Positions 23,909 through 38,900 of a stretch of DNA of 64,000 nucleotides are shown one piece after another. Positions within the stretch are counted from its first letter, which is position 1; the number at the start of each line of letters is the position of its first letter. The stretch covers positions 744,001-808,000 of the forward strand of contig JAQJVL010000282.1 in NCBI GenBank assembly GCA_035578905.1. Direction: 5' to 3'. A program made the translations under genes and the position numbers. Below the pieces are notes generated by a model. It saw only the letters and a program-made list of their open reading frames with translations. It did not search any database and was not told where the DNA came from. This DNA is from Stictocephala bisonia (lineage: Eukaryota > Arthropoda > Insecta > Hemiptera > Membracidae).

Positions 23909-26900
23909 GTAACTAGATATTAATAAGGAAAGTTAACTTGTTGAAAAAATGTATTTATGTGCTTTCTTGATGTAAATATTGACATTTTTATCAGTAGTGG
24001 GTAGAATCATTTCTATATTTTCAGGGAAAAATGGTTTTATTCTGAGGATAACTTGGTTTGTTAAAAAAATAAATTTTATTGCAAACCTTATTTTTCTTTA
24101 TGCAGTGTCAGTGTTATTTAAGGTAATTTTACCGTTATTTGTTGGAACAGTAATTGGGTTTTATTTCAATCTTGCAGTGCTATGGAATTATATATCTTTT
24201 TATTTTATTTTACTGTCTACGCCAGTGGCATTAAAGTTATACATTGTTGAGGGACAACGGTCCAAACCCCTTGACAAATTTAACAACGTTGTGGCTATGT
24301 TGGTCAAGAAATGCTACTGGTACAACGATATAACGTTCTGGACATGGCAGCCGAGAAATGTTTTGCATCTATATATCATTGCTTCATTAAATTATTTAAG
24401 CTTGGCGATATCTTAACACAAATTATAGCCAATAAAACAATTATAAATGTTCTATATTATTAGGCCTAATTGATTTATATTGTTCTCATTTATCATCAAT
24501 TAACTATGAAAAATGATTAAAAATGCACTGACACTTGATAAGTGTCGTAACATTTGAATAAAGTTGGCGTGACTATTTTATTGTTATTATATAGTACTGC
24601 TTTCTGGTTAGTTGATTGGGTATTTATGTAGTTTCTTGCCACTAAATAAAATTTGAAAACTGCCTGAAATGGGTCAAGAATATGCTATATTTTTACAAGA
24701 TATGCTTTTCATTCTGCGGAAATCAAGTATTTTACTGAAAAAAATCGAAAAAGCTAATATCAAAACTTTTTGTATTTTTGACATTTTTCCAATAATTTAA
24801 ATCATATTTCAATCATCTATTTTGTTTTGATGTGTTATTTTTTGTGCTGAATACAAATTTGAAAACCATTTTGGACTATAACAAGTATTTATCGAGATTA
24901 CGGAAAAATTACTTTTGTGGCGGATCATGATTAATGGCCATTAGCGATCATTGTAACTATATCATTGTAACTGCTAACCACAAAACCGAATTTACCTGAG
25001 GCAGTTAGAAAGGCCAGGCATCCGAATTTAATGCAAATTACGAGTTTTTGTTGAGTAAATAGACAATTAGGAAAATTTTGATTGTTTGAATAGGTCAGTA
25101 AAAAGTGTATTTTCAGGCCAAAAAAATAATTGTATTGAAAAACTAATTACATAATCGTGTTCAACATAAAAAAAATACGTAAAATGAAAAAAGGATTGTT
25201 GAAAAGTAACGGTTTTCAAACAAAATTTTTCACTATCAGGTAAAAAACTAATTTTTTTATTTTTGGTAAAAACAATTTTTCGTGGTTGAATTCAACCTAG
25301 TAAAGAGATATTAACTCATATTTACCACTTTTTAACAAGAAATCATATTTTCAGAGGTGGCAAGAAAGTGCATAATTACTGTTGATTGTTAGTGACAGAT
25401 TTTTATTTGCTTTTTTTTGTCTAGACACAAAGAATTGCAAAAACGCACAGTGAAAACACCACAGTTGACTCTGAAGAGCATTTGCAATAGGAAAATTTTT
25501 TTGCATATACAGTATATATTTTCCTGTACCTATGTAAATATTTTGTATTACTTCAAATAATAATTTTTTACTCTAAACAACATAAACCCATTATTAATAA
25601 CAAATAGTAGAGATATAAATATAATTTTAATATTGTTAACTGTGCTATAACCAGTACCCTGATATTTTCTACCAAGTTTTGCATTTTGTTAGGAAAAGTG
25701 ATTACTGTATTTTATAAATTATCCAAAAATTAAAATAAAGATGTAAACATTTCAATTTATAATTAAAATTAGATGTACTTTTGAAATATATTATAATGAA
25801 TATAGGAGCAATTTTTTGTATTTATGCTTTTGGATCAAGAAGTTAAAAACAAACAGAAAATCATTTTTTATTCATTTTTAATTAAATTTATTTTTTCTAA
25901 ATTTTCATGGATGTGCGTAGGTATATGTATATTGATAGGCACTTAATTACACTATAAAATTAAAAAATAAATATAACAAAACTTAAATTGCAAAAATAGT
26001 TATAAATTATCTTGTGAACTCTTACAAAATTACTATTTTGAGCTGAACACTTCTGGGATACAACCATTAAGTAACCCTAGTACTTTCTCACATTAAAAGT
26101 ATACAAATTGTCTATATTACTCAAGGGGTCTATAGTGCTCAAGGGGTTAAAATACTCATTAACTGGGCTAATTTTGAAAGTATTTTCCGCCAGCTTCTGT
26201 TATTCGTCAGTGTCTGGATTCGTTGCGCCACAATATGACAGTTGCCATATGACTTATCCGTCTGGAAGACAACAATTTCCCCTTCCAGCCATCTAGCCCT
26301 CTTAAGCCTGGTTCTAACGGCCTGTCATACGTAAGGCTTCATCTGCTGTCTACCAGATAACAGGTCGTTGGAACAGCTTGCCTGTGTACGCCTGATGTAC
26401 GGACAGGCCATCCGGGGCTGCCTGAACAGATCCCGTAAAACATGGTGAAACTTAAGGCACTACAAAGGCCTGTGGTTCGAGATGAAGTTTTAAGCCGCGA
26501 TGCCTACACAGGTCACGGGCTGTTGGAACGGTCATGTCTGATGATACTCAGGCGACACACTATGCGTGTACTGACATCGGGCCACCTGATATCTGCGAAA
26601 ACACTGGCCATGAGAACTGGACTTTAATATATTACACTGTGCTGCAGTTTAATTTTAAGAATGTTGATAATTAATTTTTGTGCTCATTACATAATGTACA
26701 AACTTATGTTTTACATTAAAACTAGGCCTACTGTTTGTTATTAAATACTGTAAAAAAAAGCGTAATTGTGATCTGCAGTATATAAATTCTGTAACATGAC
26801 TTTTTTTCTAACCTTTTCATTCTCATTTCGTTAATCAATATGCACTATACAGCATTAAAATTTAACGTGCGTAAGCACTAATAATAAGTTTCCAGTGATA

Positions 26901-29900
26901 TAAGTGTGAGTGGGAGAATTCTCTCTAATTCGTCTATTCTCTAATCCGTCACGGCCTCGGTCCCGACCCCTGACGGAAAATAGGGTTTCTACTGTAGTAC
27001 TTACAGGAAAAAAACTTTTGTTTTTTCTTTATTTATTTTCACCTGCTTTTTTCTCTCCAGAAGTCTTTCAAAGTTAGTCTATTTTATGATAGTTTTAGGA
27101 AAAAATTGTGCTCTTTTCAATAATTACCATTGGAACATACTAACTTTGATGGTACCAACCGCATTCCTCTCTATGTTCTTTTTGTTGTGTTGAAGAGAGT
27201 ATATCATTGCATAACTAGAGATTTATCAGTGTGTTTTCTTCTATTTGGTGTGCTATTTTGTACACTGTTCTTTTATTCTTTAATATGCTCGTATTACGTT
27301 TTCTATGATCAGTTTTAAACTGCTATCAGTTTTAACCCCCACTCCCTCATTCTCAAGGACACGCTATAAAAGTCAAGGAGCCTTGTCTATTTAGGGCACA
27401 CGCATCACCAGTTATAAACAAAAATGGCGTCCGGGCTGGCATTTTGACAGTGGTGCGACCGATGACGGGTTAAAAAGAAAATCTTTCTTTTCAATTCTTT
27501 TTGATAGACAGATAGCGTGAATAGACCACAACAAAAAAATCTGCCATCTTTATATTAAGTTGGACTGAAAAAGAAGTTCGGATGCAGTTAAAGAAAAAGT
27601 TGGAATGTTTAAATGCTTATCCAAGTTTGGTGAAATTGTGAACATGTTGTGACAATCATATTGTTACAGTATGACTGTTGCGTGTAAAGAGGGCTTTAAT
27701 CTAGCTTAAAATCTAGAGCTTCTGAAGTCTACTGTGTCAAGGTGCTATTTACAATGTTAATATTATCATCAGACATTTCACTTAAGCTGTGATGCAGCAT
27801 CTGCAGTGGTATCTTTAAGACTACTGCCATTTTCACAGTTAGTGCTAGTGCCAGCTATAGTGGCTAATAGTTGAGCTAGTAGTAGCCCAAATAGTCGTCC
27901 AAGCGCTTAGTTGAAACGAATCACCGATAGATAGTAGCACATTCATGTGTCTATAGCAAATGCATTGGTTTGGGCAGTAGTCTGTTGTATCACTATGCAT
28001 TTGTTATTTATTATTCAAATGTTTCTCCTCATCTCAACTTATTGAAGAAGCCCAACTTAAATTTTTACCAATCATAATGTCATAGATGAATTCAGTTTTA
28101 TGAATCATGTTTTACTTTACTTTCTTTGATATTATTTTAATTTGAGAAACATAGTTATACAAGCTTGTATAACATTTGGTAATTTGACAAGGACCATCTA
28201 AGTGACGAGATATCCGGATCACGATGTTAAAAAAACAGTTTAAGTCAAACAAGTTACCGACACAGAGATCTATGATCCAACCAAACAAATCTGGTATAGG
28301 ACAGAACCGTTGACCGAAACCCGAATGATAATGAACGAAAACTGAGTGGGCCTATATTCCAATGTTTCTTCGTGTCAGTAAAATCGTTCAATCAAACTGC
28401 TCCCGAGAACAGTAGTATTGACCTACCCGCCCACCCACACACGTACAGTGGTTTTGACCCACCCGCCCACCCTGTATGATAAAATTGTAAATATCAGCAT
28501 GATCTGACACCAGAAGGTCTAGATTTTAATAACAGTGGTCACTTTAGCATGCAAATGAATATTAGTCTAGTTTATTAGATTTGTTTTTTTTTTTTTTCTA
28601 ATAGAATATTCACATTTAATTGATTATTTAATGTTCTAGCTTTTAAGTGAACAAATATCAGAGTTATTGAATATTGACCAAGAATACTGCATATCTACAT
28701 TGAAAGAGTTGCAAAACAGAGCACTCTCTCACTTGAAATCCAATGAAATTTTTAAAGCAACTGGAATAGCTAACCTTAAAGTAAAGGTTTCTGGCAAAGA
28801 CCCAGTGACTGTATCTGTAGATATCCCTCTTACCTCAAGTACTCAAAGGCTAATTGAGGAAGTTGCACAAATGACAAATATATCAAATGAGAGGTAAGTC
28901 TCACAGAGTTTTATTAGTCTTACAAACTAATAATAAATGTTAGTTGCTGTGGGATTGTAGTGATCTGACTGTTTGTCTCTCTGAAATAGTTGCTGTGGGA
29001 TTGTAGTGATCTGACTGTTTGTCTCTCTGAAATAGTTGCTGTGGGATTGTAGTGATCTGACTGTTTGTCTCTCTGAAATAGTTGCTGTGGGATTGTAGTG
29101 ATCTGACTGTTTGTCTCTCTGAAATAGTTGCTGTGGGATTGTAGTGATCTGACTGTTTGTCTCTCTGAAATAGTTGCTGTGGGATTGTAGTGATCTGACT
29201 GTCTCTCTGAAATAGTTGCTGTGGGATTGTAGTGATCTGACTGTTTGTCTCTCTGAAATAGTTGCTGTGGGATTGTAGTGATCTGACTGTTTGTCTCTCT
29301 GAAATAGTTGCTGTGGGATTGTAGTGATCTGACTGTTTGTCTCTCTGAAATAGTTGCTGTGGGATTGTAGTGATCTGACTGTTTGTCTCTCTGAAATAGG
29401 TCAGTCAGTTTATTAAGGATTTATCATAAAGAAAAACAGATTTCTATAATAATAATAATTATGTAACTTTTAATAAAAATATACAGCCAAGATTTTCATT
29501 TAGAAATTATAATCTTTATAAAATCTAGACGTTCACTGTAAATTGAAAAAAAGGTTAACTTTTGTTTCCAATGTTGGTGGTTGGATTAAAGGAGGAGTTA
29601 GACTGCCGTGATAAAGTGGCTTTGTAATATCAGATTTAGCTAAATGTTTTACTTTTCATGATTTTTAAGTAAGTTTACTTTGTACCCGTTGCACACTTTT
29701 TTCATGTGATAATTTAATTTTGTGCACCAGTTCATTTCATATACAGTGATTTTTATCTACCAAAACTTAAATTGTGTAGTCAGTCCCCCACTTTGAGCTT
29801 CAGAGTAGCGATCACTTGAGCAATCACATCATTGCTATGTGGTTTCTATACCGTACTACCACAAGTGGCAGAACTTTAACGAAACATATTGGGTCACATG

Positions 29901-32900
29901 AATGAGCTTATAATGACCAAATGAGTCAAGAAGCCAATTTGGTGCATTCTATCAATATGAGTTGCAAAACGATGAATTCAGTGTTATTGAAATATTTCCG
30001 AATGTTAATCATATGTTATGATAAATTACATAATGTGATAAGAAAACCCTATTCAACATCGAAATAGAAAAATCAGTGATTATGTTCAACAAGTTAATTT
30101 GTCACTTATTACATTGAGGTAAGTAACTAATTATAATCAGTAGTATTGAAATGTAATTTTAACTAATAAGTTTGAAATCTCATAAACACTTGTTAGTTTG
30201 TGTGATACTTACATAGGAAAATACAAGCTAAGTAAAACAAGACATGTTAAGTTTTACGGAATAAGTATAGTTTGAACTTTATTCATTAGCTCATAACAAC
30301 CCTCTACCATAAATAATCTGTTGTAATTTTAAATCTGACAGAAATAAAACATACCTACATTTATGATAAACTTACATATATTACAGTGCTTGATTAAGAC
30401 AACTAATAGTAACTGAATATTAAGAGATATTCTTTGTTACTCGATCCCTTTATATTTTTAATATGTTTGAACATATATAATTCAGACCTTATTTCCACTT
30501 GAGCAGCAGATTTGCTCAAAATGGATCATTCCAATAAGCCACTCCTCTTAATTATCGTAACAACAAAGCATTATAAATTAAAATCTGTTAAAACAAAGCA
30601 TGTTATAGCCTTTTCCTTCCATGTGCATGAAGGAACAGCTATTGCACAAATAAATTCTCTGAATGTGAAAGTTCCCATTTGATCTTAAAACCACTGTTTA
30701 AGTGGACATGCGGCGACTGCCTGGTGTAGTGACAGATGGCAGCTTTTGGGCAGTGGACGCACAATAAAATATTATATTAGCTTTATGTAAAAGGGGTTAT
30801 ATACTTCTTTCAGCCATTGATGGAATACGGTAAATACGATATTTATCGTGTGAAAGAGAATTGGCTGTGTGTGAAAGGGCCTTATTATTAAAGAAAGTAA
30901 ACACACCTAAGTATGTTTTAAATTGGTAATTGTTTAGTAGAACGTACCTAGCCACAAATTTTTTACATGGAAACAAAATGTAAAATAGCTGAACCTAAAA
31001 TCAAAATGTGGATTTTAAGTGTTGGAAATGTAAAATTACATAAATAATTGCTTTCTGAATCTGAAGGAAAAGCAGCTGATATTATTTGGCAGTAGGCAAA
31101 GAAAATAATTGTCTTTGTCTTTAGTTTAGCCAATTTTTTATCAGCACTTTTGAAAGAGAAAAATAAACTATATTTAATTTAATGCTAGTTATTTTTAAAT
31201 TTTAAAAATTGTGTAAAAGTATATATCTCGTTGTAGTTTTTTTCACTTATGACTGAATTCACATTCCATTTTAACAGTATCCCTTCTTTATCACTTTAAA
31301 CCAGGAGTTAGGTAACCTTGTGAGTGAATGGAATGGAATGGAATGGTTGCTGTCTCCAAGAATGGGCATCAACTTAGGAGTGAGGGTGCAAAAAGTCTCG
31401 AAAAACACTCACCGGAAGTTTGCTCATATCACTGTTATTTTGTGTTAGATCTCAAAAATATTTCTGTTGTTTTTTAGGTAATAATTTATGCCATGAAACA
31501 GGTCATTGCAATAATTTATGTATCTTTATTGGTTTTGGTGGAACCAGATATTTTATAAAAATAATTATAAATAATAACTTTTTTATATGCAAGGACAAAA
31601 TTAGCACATTCAAAATGTGAAAGAATAGAAATATATATCTATAGTAAGAGCTGAATCTGTTTAAAAGCTGTTATATTATATTCAGCTTCAAAAGCCAACC
31701 TCAAAAGATTGTGCCTGTACAAAATGATGGCAATTCAAAATTATAACCTTGAGCGTGATAAAAAATTCCTTGAAGTTTGTCGAACCATTGTAACTTGCAA
31801 AAGATCGATACTGTGCCTAAAAATTTAGTTTTTTTTTTTTTAAAGCAACAGCCAATTGTTTATCTTGTCAGGGCGTGGTTCCCAAGAAGTCAGAAATATA
31901 TATTAAAGAGAGAATAGGTTGCTGTATACCAAATTAATATAATCTTTATTGGTAGAGCACAGTGCCATAGTAATCTAAAAAGTTCTAATAGTAAAAACAT
32001 AAATTAAAAGTTGCTGTAGCATAAAACATATTCATAATTTAACCCTTTGAGTCCTAATGTCCGACTAGGAGGACACAGGAAATAAGTGTAATATATTATG
32101 AATTATGAGGCTATTCTTTGTTAAACTAGCTGTAAATGTAATCACGAAAGATTAATATTTTTATAAATAAGTTTGTATAGTGCATGGTCATAATATATAG
32201 TACATTACATAAATTGTAATTCATATGGTCATGGCATCGTCAAAATATTTTGTCAATCAGCTGTTGCATTGACTTGTGTTATCTTGTTTATTTGTGCCAA
32301 CCTCCTTCTTTACCTTACTCTGCCCATTCCTCATAGACTATTGATCTGTGCGAGGAACTTAATCAGACAGAGTAAGAGGGCGAACCAGTACAGTAGAAGG
32401 TGAAAATTACTGATAAATCTTCCGGTCTAGGCCGGATTCGAACCAGCGCTATCTCTAACCCAATCTCAAAGTCCTGACGCCTTAGACCACTCGGCCACCG
32501 GCTCGCCCATAATAATCTGATATGCCGAGATTAAATTATTATTGACCACCCGCCCACCCATATACGTAAAGAGGTATAGACCCACCCACCCACCCATACA
32601 CGTACAGTGGTACCCATACAAAACGTACACTTCAATCTAGTTTGTTTTGTCGTTTTTGTATTGTTACCTTATAATTGTGACTTAGGTAAGAGGAAAAAAA
32701 TAACAATCTGATTTATTTGCAAAACGTAAAAAGGGTCTTCATCTTTACTGTCTACCATTCTTTTTTCTAAGGAGCCATTAATAATGATGATTTTATAAAG
32801 TGGCTGTTGACAGTAAAAATACTATGCATGTTACTGCCATTGTTTGTACTAAACAAAAACGGGTACAGATGAGTTTCTTCAAATGATTGTATTTCCCTCC

Positions 32901-35900
32901 AGGATTTAACCGGAGCCTACGTAAACTATCCGCGTAGGCCCCAATTTAACACAATAAAATAATTAAAACCAGCCTTCGCCAATTGAATGAATCAACATAT
33001 TGCTTCCTATATTTAGACTTCACTTTAAATTTGTTAGATCGAATTGAACATAATATAACAGGTTTTCAACGATTTCACCCATTAAAGTTTTTATTTATAA
33101 AAATATGGTAGGTCTATTAGGTAAAAATTTAAGTATTTATAAAAATGCAAATTTCTATTTATTTTTAGGGGTTTAACTTTTTCCACCAAAACTAATCAAA
33201 TATGATTTATTGTAAATGACCTGTTTTATAGATCATATTATCATCTAAAAAAATTGTTGAAATACGACTAAAAAAAGTTGTGTTTTTATACTCAAATAAT
33301 GTATGAGCGAACTTCTGATGATGTTTTCACACTCACTAAAGTACCCTCTACCAACAACAAAAGTCAAATTATTTAACCCTTTCTCTGCATACTCAATGAC
33401 ATCTAGTTCCTCACCTAAAATACCTGGTGGCAACATTATATTATTTTTTTAGCTCATCGCCAGTTCTGCAACTCTTGACATAGCTGAACAAAAGAACAAA
33501 AAGTCTTTTATTACAGTAGAACTCCAACTATCCGAATCAATCGGGACCAGGCCCTATTCGGATAATTAAATATTTGGATCGTCAGATTTTTGTCTAAAAA
33601 CAGTCTAATTTATTTAATCACTGTTACAATAGACAAAAATTCTTTATTTGTTGAGTACAAACTAGTACATTTAATAGTGTCAGTATTATTACTAATTATA
33701 TAAGTATCCTTATGTTAAAGAAACTAGAGTTTGATAATAACTAAGTCAAATATCAAACACAACAGGTTAGAAATTCTGATAAAGCATAGTGGGAATTTGT
33801 CACAAAGAATGTTTCTAGATTCATCTTAAATTTCTTAATTTCTGGTTCATTTTTAATATCAACAGGCAAAACTGTAAAGAATTTACTTCCCATTTGAGAG
33901 GCCTTTTTGTTAAATAAAGGTAAATTGTGTTTAGATATATTGATATCATTTTCCCCCCTCGTATTATTGGAATGTATATCTGATCTAAAAATTAAATCAT
34001 TAGGGTAGTTCTTTATGTACAATATACAGTCAAATATGTATGTTTAAGTTTTAACATTATCCTTATTGCTTGTTTTTGTAATAATAGTAATTTGTCCAAG
34101 TTATAATTACATGTTCCCCCATACAAAAAGCATATTTAAAAATATGCTTTGTATGTTTGACTGTCTTCAACCGTTATTGGGCAGCCAGTTCACGCATCCG
34201 CTTAACAGAGTGAGGGACAATCAATAGTGTGTGTAGACAGTACTCCTATCACATTATGTTTCCCTGGCAAAATTTGGATTTCTTCTTTTAAGAAGGTGTC
34301 AGAGTGTACAGCATTTATTGAGACATATTATGTGTTATTAATTGTCATACATATATCTATGATTTATCTTTTTCAGGATTAAAAATATTACTCTTTGTTG
34401 TATGCATTAGTTTTTTTTTTGTTTTTTTTTCAGAACAAAATAAAAACTGAATGAAGATTCTAAGATTTCTTTTATGACATTCTGAAAGCAATTCAGATAA
34501 TCGGTGAAAGCAATTCGGATAGTTGGAGTTCAGATAACGGGAGTCCCACTGTATATTAACATTTACTTCAGAACAGATAGCTCTGACCCCATCTATCTGA
34601 AATGTTTTTTTTTTTGTTTCAAATAAATCAGATGCAATTCTTGTTGAAAAAAGTACACTTTCAACATTTAGACCTCCACCCTCATTTTTTACGGAGGCAG
34701 GATCTAAATATTAGACAGAAGTTTACTGAAATTTTATTTCCAATTATATAAAGACTTTGTTAGTTAAATGACCTTCAGCTCAGTTGGGGATTATACCCTC
34801 AACCACAAGCGTCAAGTTGGTGAGTAACATCAATTATACCCTCAACCACAAGCGTCAAGTTGGTGAGTAACATCAATTTATAAATGTTCTAATCATCATA
34901 CTGCCTTGTATTTTTGGTTATCGTATCTTATAATTAACTTATTTTGGAACAATAAACTGTATAGGCTCAAGCTGATCTCCCGTGGGCGAGTACTCCAGCC
35001 AACAGAGACTCTTTTGTCTCAGGGAGTGAAGAATGCATCTCAACTAATGGCAGTTGTCATGGACAATGAAAGTGATCTGAAAGTGAGTTTTTCAGGGTAA
35101 ATAATGGCAACTAGCAAAAGGGATGTTTGTTGTTATTAGTTCTTGTCAGACTCTCCCATCTACTTAGCACACCAGTGTTGACAGGCTCTTATGTGTAACA
35201 TATTATGTCTGGTCTATTATAATGTTTAGGAGTAAGAAAATGCAAAGTATCCTTAACCGTACTATTTGCTACACGTGTTTTTCAATAGAAACACTTTATT
35301 TTTTAAAGTTTTGTTTGGAACGTTAATGTTAATTAATAAACCAATAATTTCCTACCAAATATTAGGAAAAAGTCGGGGGGAGTGATTTTCTTAATGAGAT
35401 TGTACTTGTTCGTATAATAGCTGAATCATAGTTTGTATGTTTAATTATTTCCTTTAAGCATTGTGTCCTCATTAATGACATTCAATCATTACTTCATTCC
35501 AAAAGGAAAACATATTTAAATAAATATATAAACCTTAGGAACAGAAATTCAAAACAATGGATATAATTCTAAGATTTTAACAAATAAAATATAATTTTAA
35601 AATAAAAATACTAAGCCAACATTCAATTAACAAAACTTTGTACTTTACCAATATAAAACCCACCAAGTAATATTTAATTTCAATTGTTGACAACAATAAA
35701 CATAAAAACAAAATACAGTGGAGTCCTGGTAATCCGAAATAATTGGGACTGAACCCATTTCAGATCACCGAATTTTTCGGATTAAACACATTTTCTTAAA
35801 AACGCTCTTTTGATAAAACATAATATACCTACCATTAAGTACAGTACATAAGTTTTGAACACAATAGTAGCCTATGATTATAAAAAGGTGATTGAACCCT

Positions 35901-38900
35901 TTAATAAAAGAATATATTCAACTGAGACGTAAGATCAAACACCGTTTTTCAAGACAAAAAGTTGGAGTCACTAGCGGAATCGATCCTGGCCCCAGCCACT
36001 AGGCTAATGGAAGTCACGTGTATATTTCTGGCGTTCTCACGCTACCTCAGACAGCACTGTTCGCAATTTCCACTGTTAGTCTCTTATCAACAGTTTGAAC
36101 TCGTATGTTTCCATATCTCAGTTTTGTGTTTCCATACCTATTCAGACGCTCTGGCTGCACTTGATCTCACACTACCGACGCGACCCCAGTGGCACACCAT
36201 GTTTTGAGATACAGGCGTAATTTAGTATCGAGGGAGAGGAATTCTTCTTTAGAGCAAAGAAATTTAACTGATAGTTTCAAACCAAACTACGAGGGTTATT
36301 TTTAAAGTAAAAACCGTTTTCAAATTGCATAAGAGAAACTTTATTTATGGATATAAATGGTATCACAAACTAAAATATGAACATTTTTTTCACTTTTCTA
36401 TGTAGTCACCATTAACATCGACACATTTTTTAAGTCGGGGTACCAGCTTTTCAATTCAATTCAATTCAATTTATTTGCCATAAATACAATTGTACATGAG
36501 CAAATTGTCAATACATTAAACTACAACTACTATTTACAATAATCTATAAATAAAATTCACTTACTGTGTAAATACACTTTTCTACTAAAAGTCTCTTTAA
36601 TTTACATTTAAATTTATCATAACTTTTTTCTTTCCTTAAGTCAATCGGAAGTGAATTATGGAGTTTAATAGCATTGTATAACAGATGTTTTTTGTAAAAT
36701 GAAGTTTTATGTTTGGGTATGGTAAATGTATGTTTGTTTCTGAGGTTGTGGCTGTGGTCTGTTGAAGCTATTGAAAAGAGTTGTGGATTGCGTTTTAAAA
36801 AAAGTAGGGATTCTAAGATATACAAAGAGGGTAAAGTCAATATGCGGTTTTGGCGAAAGATTTCTTTACAGGATTTAGTCGTTTTCATGCCAAAAATTAC
36901 CCTAATTGCTCTCTTCTGCAATCGAAACAGGTAAGCAGTATTTAATGAGTCATAACCCCAAATCTGAATTCCATAAGAGAGGTGGGGATAAACTACTCCA
37001 TAATAAACAGAAATAAGAAGGAAAACATCTAACAAATTTGACAGTCTTCTAAGGATGAAAATTCCTGTACATATGGACTCTGAAACTTTATTAATGTGGT
37101 CATGATAATTTAAGTTTTTATCCAGCTTAAGGCCAAGGAAATTTACGTTATTTATTGAATGAACCTCATAACTATCAACAAGGCAAGACAACCCCACTTC
37201 CTTTTGTTTACTAATAGAGAAATCCAGGAGGGCTGTCTTCGTAGCGTTCACTTGAAGACGGTTCATGGTAAACCATTCTAGCAGAGAGTTAGCTTCAACA
37301 AAAAGTTGCATCTCCATGGACACTCTACTCTTTTCAGTCACAGTGAGTGAGGTGTCGTCGGCAAAGAGACATACATCTGAATGATTAATTCCAAGAGTTA
37401 TGTCGTTGACAAAAATTAAAAAGAGCAGGGGACCCAAAACAGAACCCTGGGGTACACCTCTCTGAATGATGTCCTCAGCTGAGAAGCTTTGTTTCAGTAC
37501 ATTGCCGTCATCCACATACGGAACTTTAACAACCTGTCGTCTTCCATACAAGTATGATTCAAACCAGGACCATGGAACACCTCTGATTCCCACTCTGTGA
37601 AGCTTCTCAAGCAAAACCTTATGATCCACGAGATCAAAAGCTTTACTTAGATCTATAAATGCACTTGAAGCAAAACTGCCACTGTCTAAAGCAGATACAA
37701 CTTTATTTGTTAGATGAAACATAGCGTCGACGGTTGCTCTCCCCTTGGTAAAGCCATACTGATGTTGGAAAATGACATTGTGTTTTCCGAAAAAATCTGT
37801 TACCCTGTTATGAATGGCCTTTTCTATGACTTTAGAGAACGTAGAAATTATGGAAATTGGCCTAAAATTATCCATTAAGTCTGATTGGCCTTTTTTGTGC
37901 AAAGGAGTAACTGTAGACGATTTTAGGACGTCTGGAAAAGAACCGCTGAGAAATGAACTGTTTATCAAATAAACAAGGGGCTCTACTAGAAACTCGTAAC
38001 ACTCTCTCAGTAATCGCGATGAAATACCATCAAATCCAGCAGTCGACTTTGCTTTAAGAGACGTTATAATGCCTACTAATTCTTGCTTAGTCACTGGAGT
38101 GAGGAAGAACGTTTGAATTACAGAGGGAGCCAATCGTTTGTTTGAGGATGAGCTGAGGGGATCCATATCATTAGCAACGTTCAAAAAGAATTTATTGAAC
38201 ATATTAGCTACGCACAAAGGGTCCTGGACTAAGATATTATTGGAATCCCTAATTTTCAAATTACTTGTCACTCCTTTGTTTCGACTAATTCTGTTTGCAT
38301 TAACAATTTGCCAGACAGTTTTGGTAATGTTAGAAGTTGTAATTATTTTATGAGAAACAGAATCAGCTTTCTTTTCTTTAATCCTTTTACGGTACAATGA
38401 CTTCAACCTACGATATACCACTTTCAAGCTGTCTTCATTTTCAAGGTCTTTGCTTAGATAATACAGACGTCTAGTTTCGTCACGAAGCCAGAGAAGTTCA
38501 GCATCTAGTTTAAGTCTATTTTTTACATTTAAGTTAGGAAGTTTTACCTTTTTTAAGGGAAAGGAATTATCAAAATGGTATCTAAGCAGGTTAAAGAAGT
38601 TTTGTGATATGTCATTTGTGCTTGTAGAAGAAAATACCTCATTCCACTCTTCGCATCTTAAAAAATTCTTAAAACAATGAACATTTTCATTATTAATGAT
38701 TCGTTTCATCACAAACTTTGGGGTTCTGTCTTTATCGAACAGGGAGGTTTTATTCACAAATAGTTGTGCGTGGTGGTCAGAAAGTGCCGATATCACAACA
38801 CTGGAATGAAAGTCATTTGATAATAAATCTGTAAATACATTGTCAATAATTGATCTTGACCCGTTTGCTTCCCTTGTGTAATTAAAAATAGATTGATTCA

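Larger units (their letters stand above)
33514..34551. mobile_element. pogo/Tigger-like element carrying a LINE fragment
   Basis: The left end is CAGTAGAACTCCAACTATCC then GAATC. The reverse complement of the right end is CAGTGGGACTCCCGTTATCT followed by a second TCCAACTATCCGAATTG. TA flanks both sides (33512-33513 and 34552-34553). The CAGTAGA…ATCCGAA end style is that of pogo/Tigger elements. No transposase remains. The LINE fragment at 33627-34150 lies inside. Confidence 0.7.

Noticed and set aside
23979..24416. Membrane protein gene inside NUB1 intron 1
   Set aside because: Hydrophobicity is explained by T-rich intronic DNA; no family match was recognised. Kept only as a very low-confidence frame.
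27336..27469. Second TTAA-flanked piggyBac MITE
   Set aside because: TTAA on both sides and CCC/GGG ends, but terminal repeats beyond that do not match; TTAA is common in AT-rich DNA.
32039..32075. piggyBac end TTAACCCTTTGAGTCC
   Set aside because: No inverted partner found within several kb; the similar TTAACCCTTTCTCTGC at about 33374 is in the same orientation.
32420..32507. tRNA gene (Leu/Ser-like) on the minus strand
   Set aside because: A and B boxes and T-arm are good, but the acceptor stem does not pair and the 3' side runs into a SINE body.
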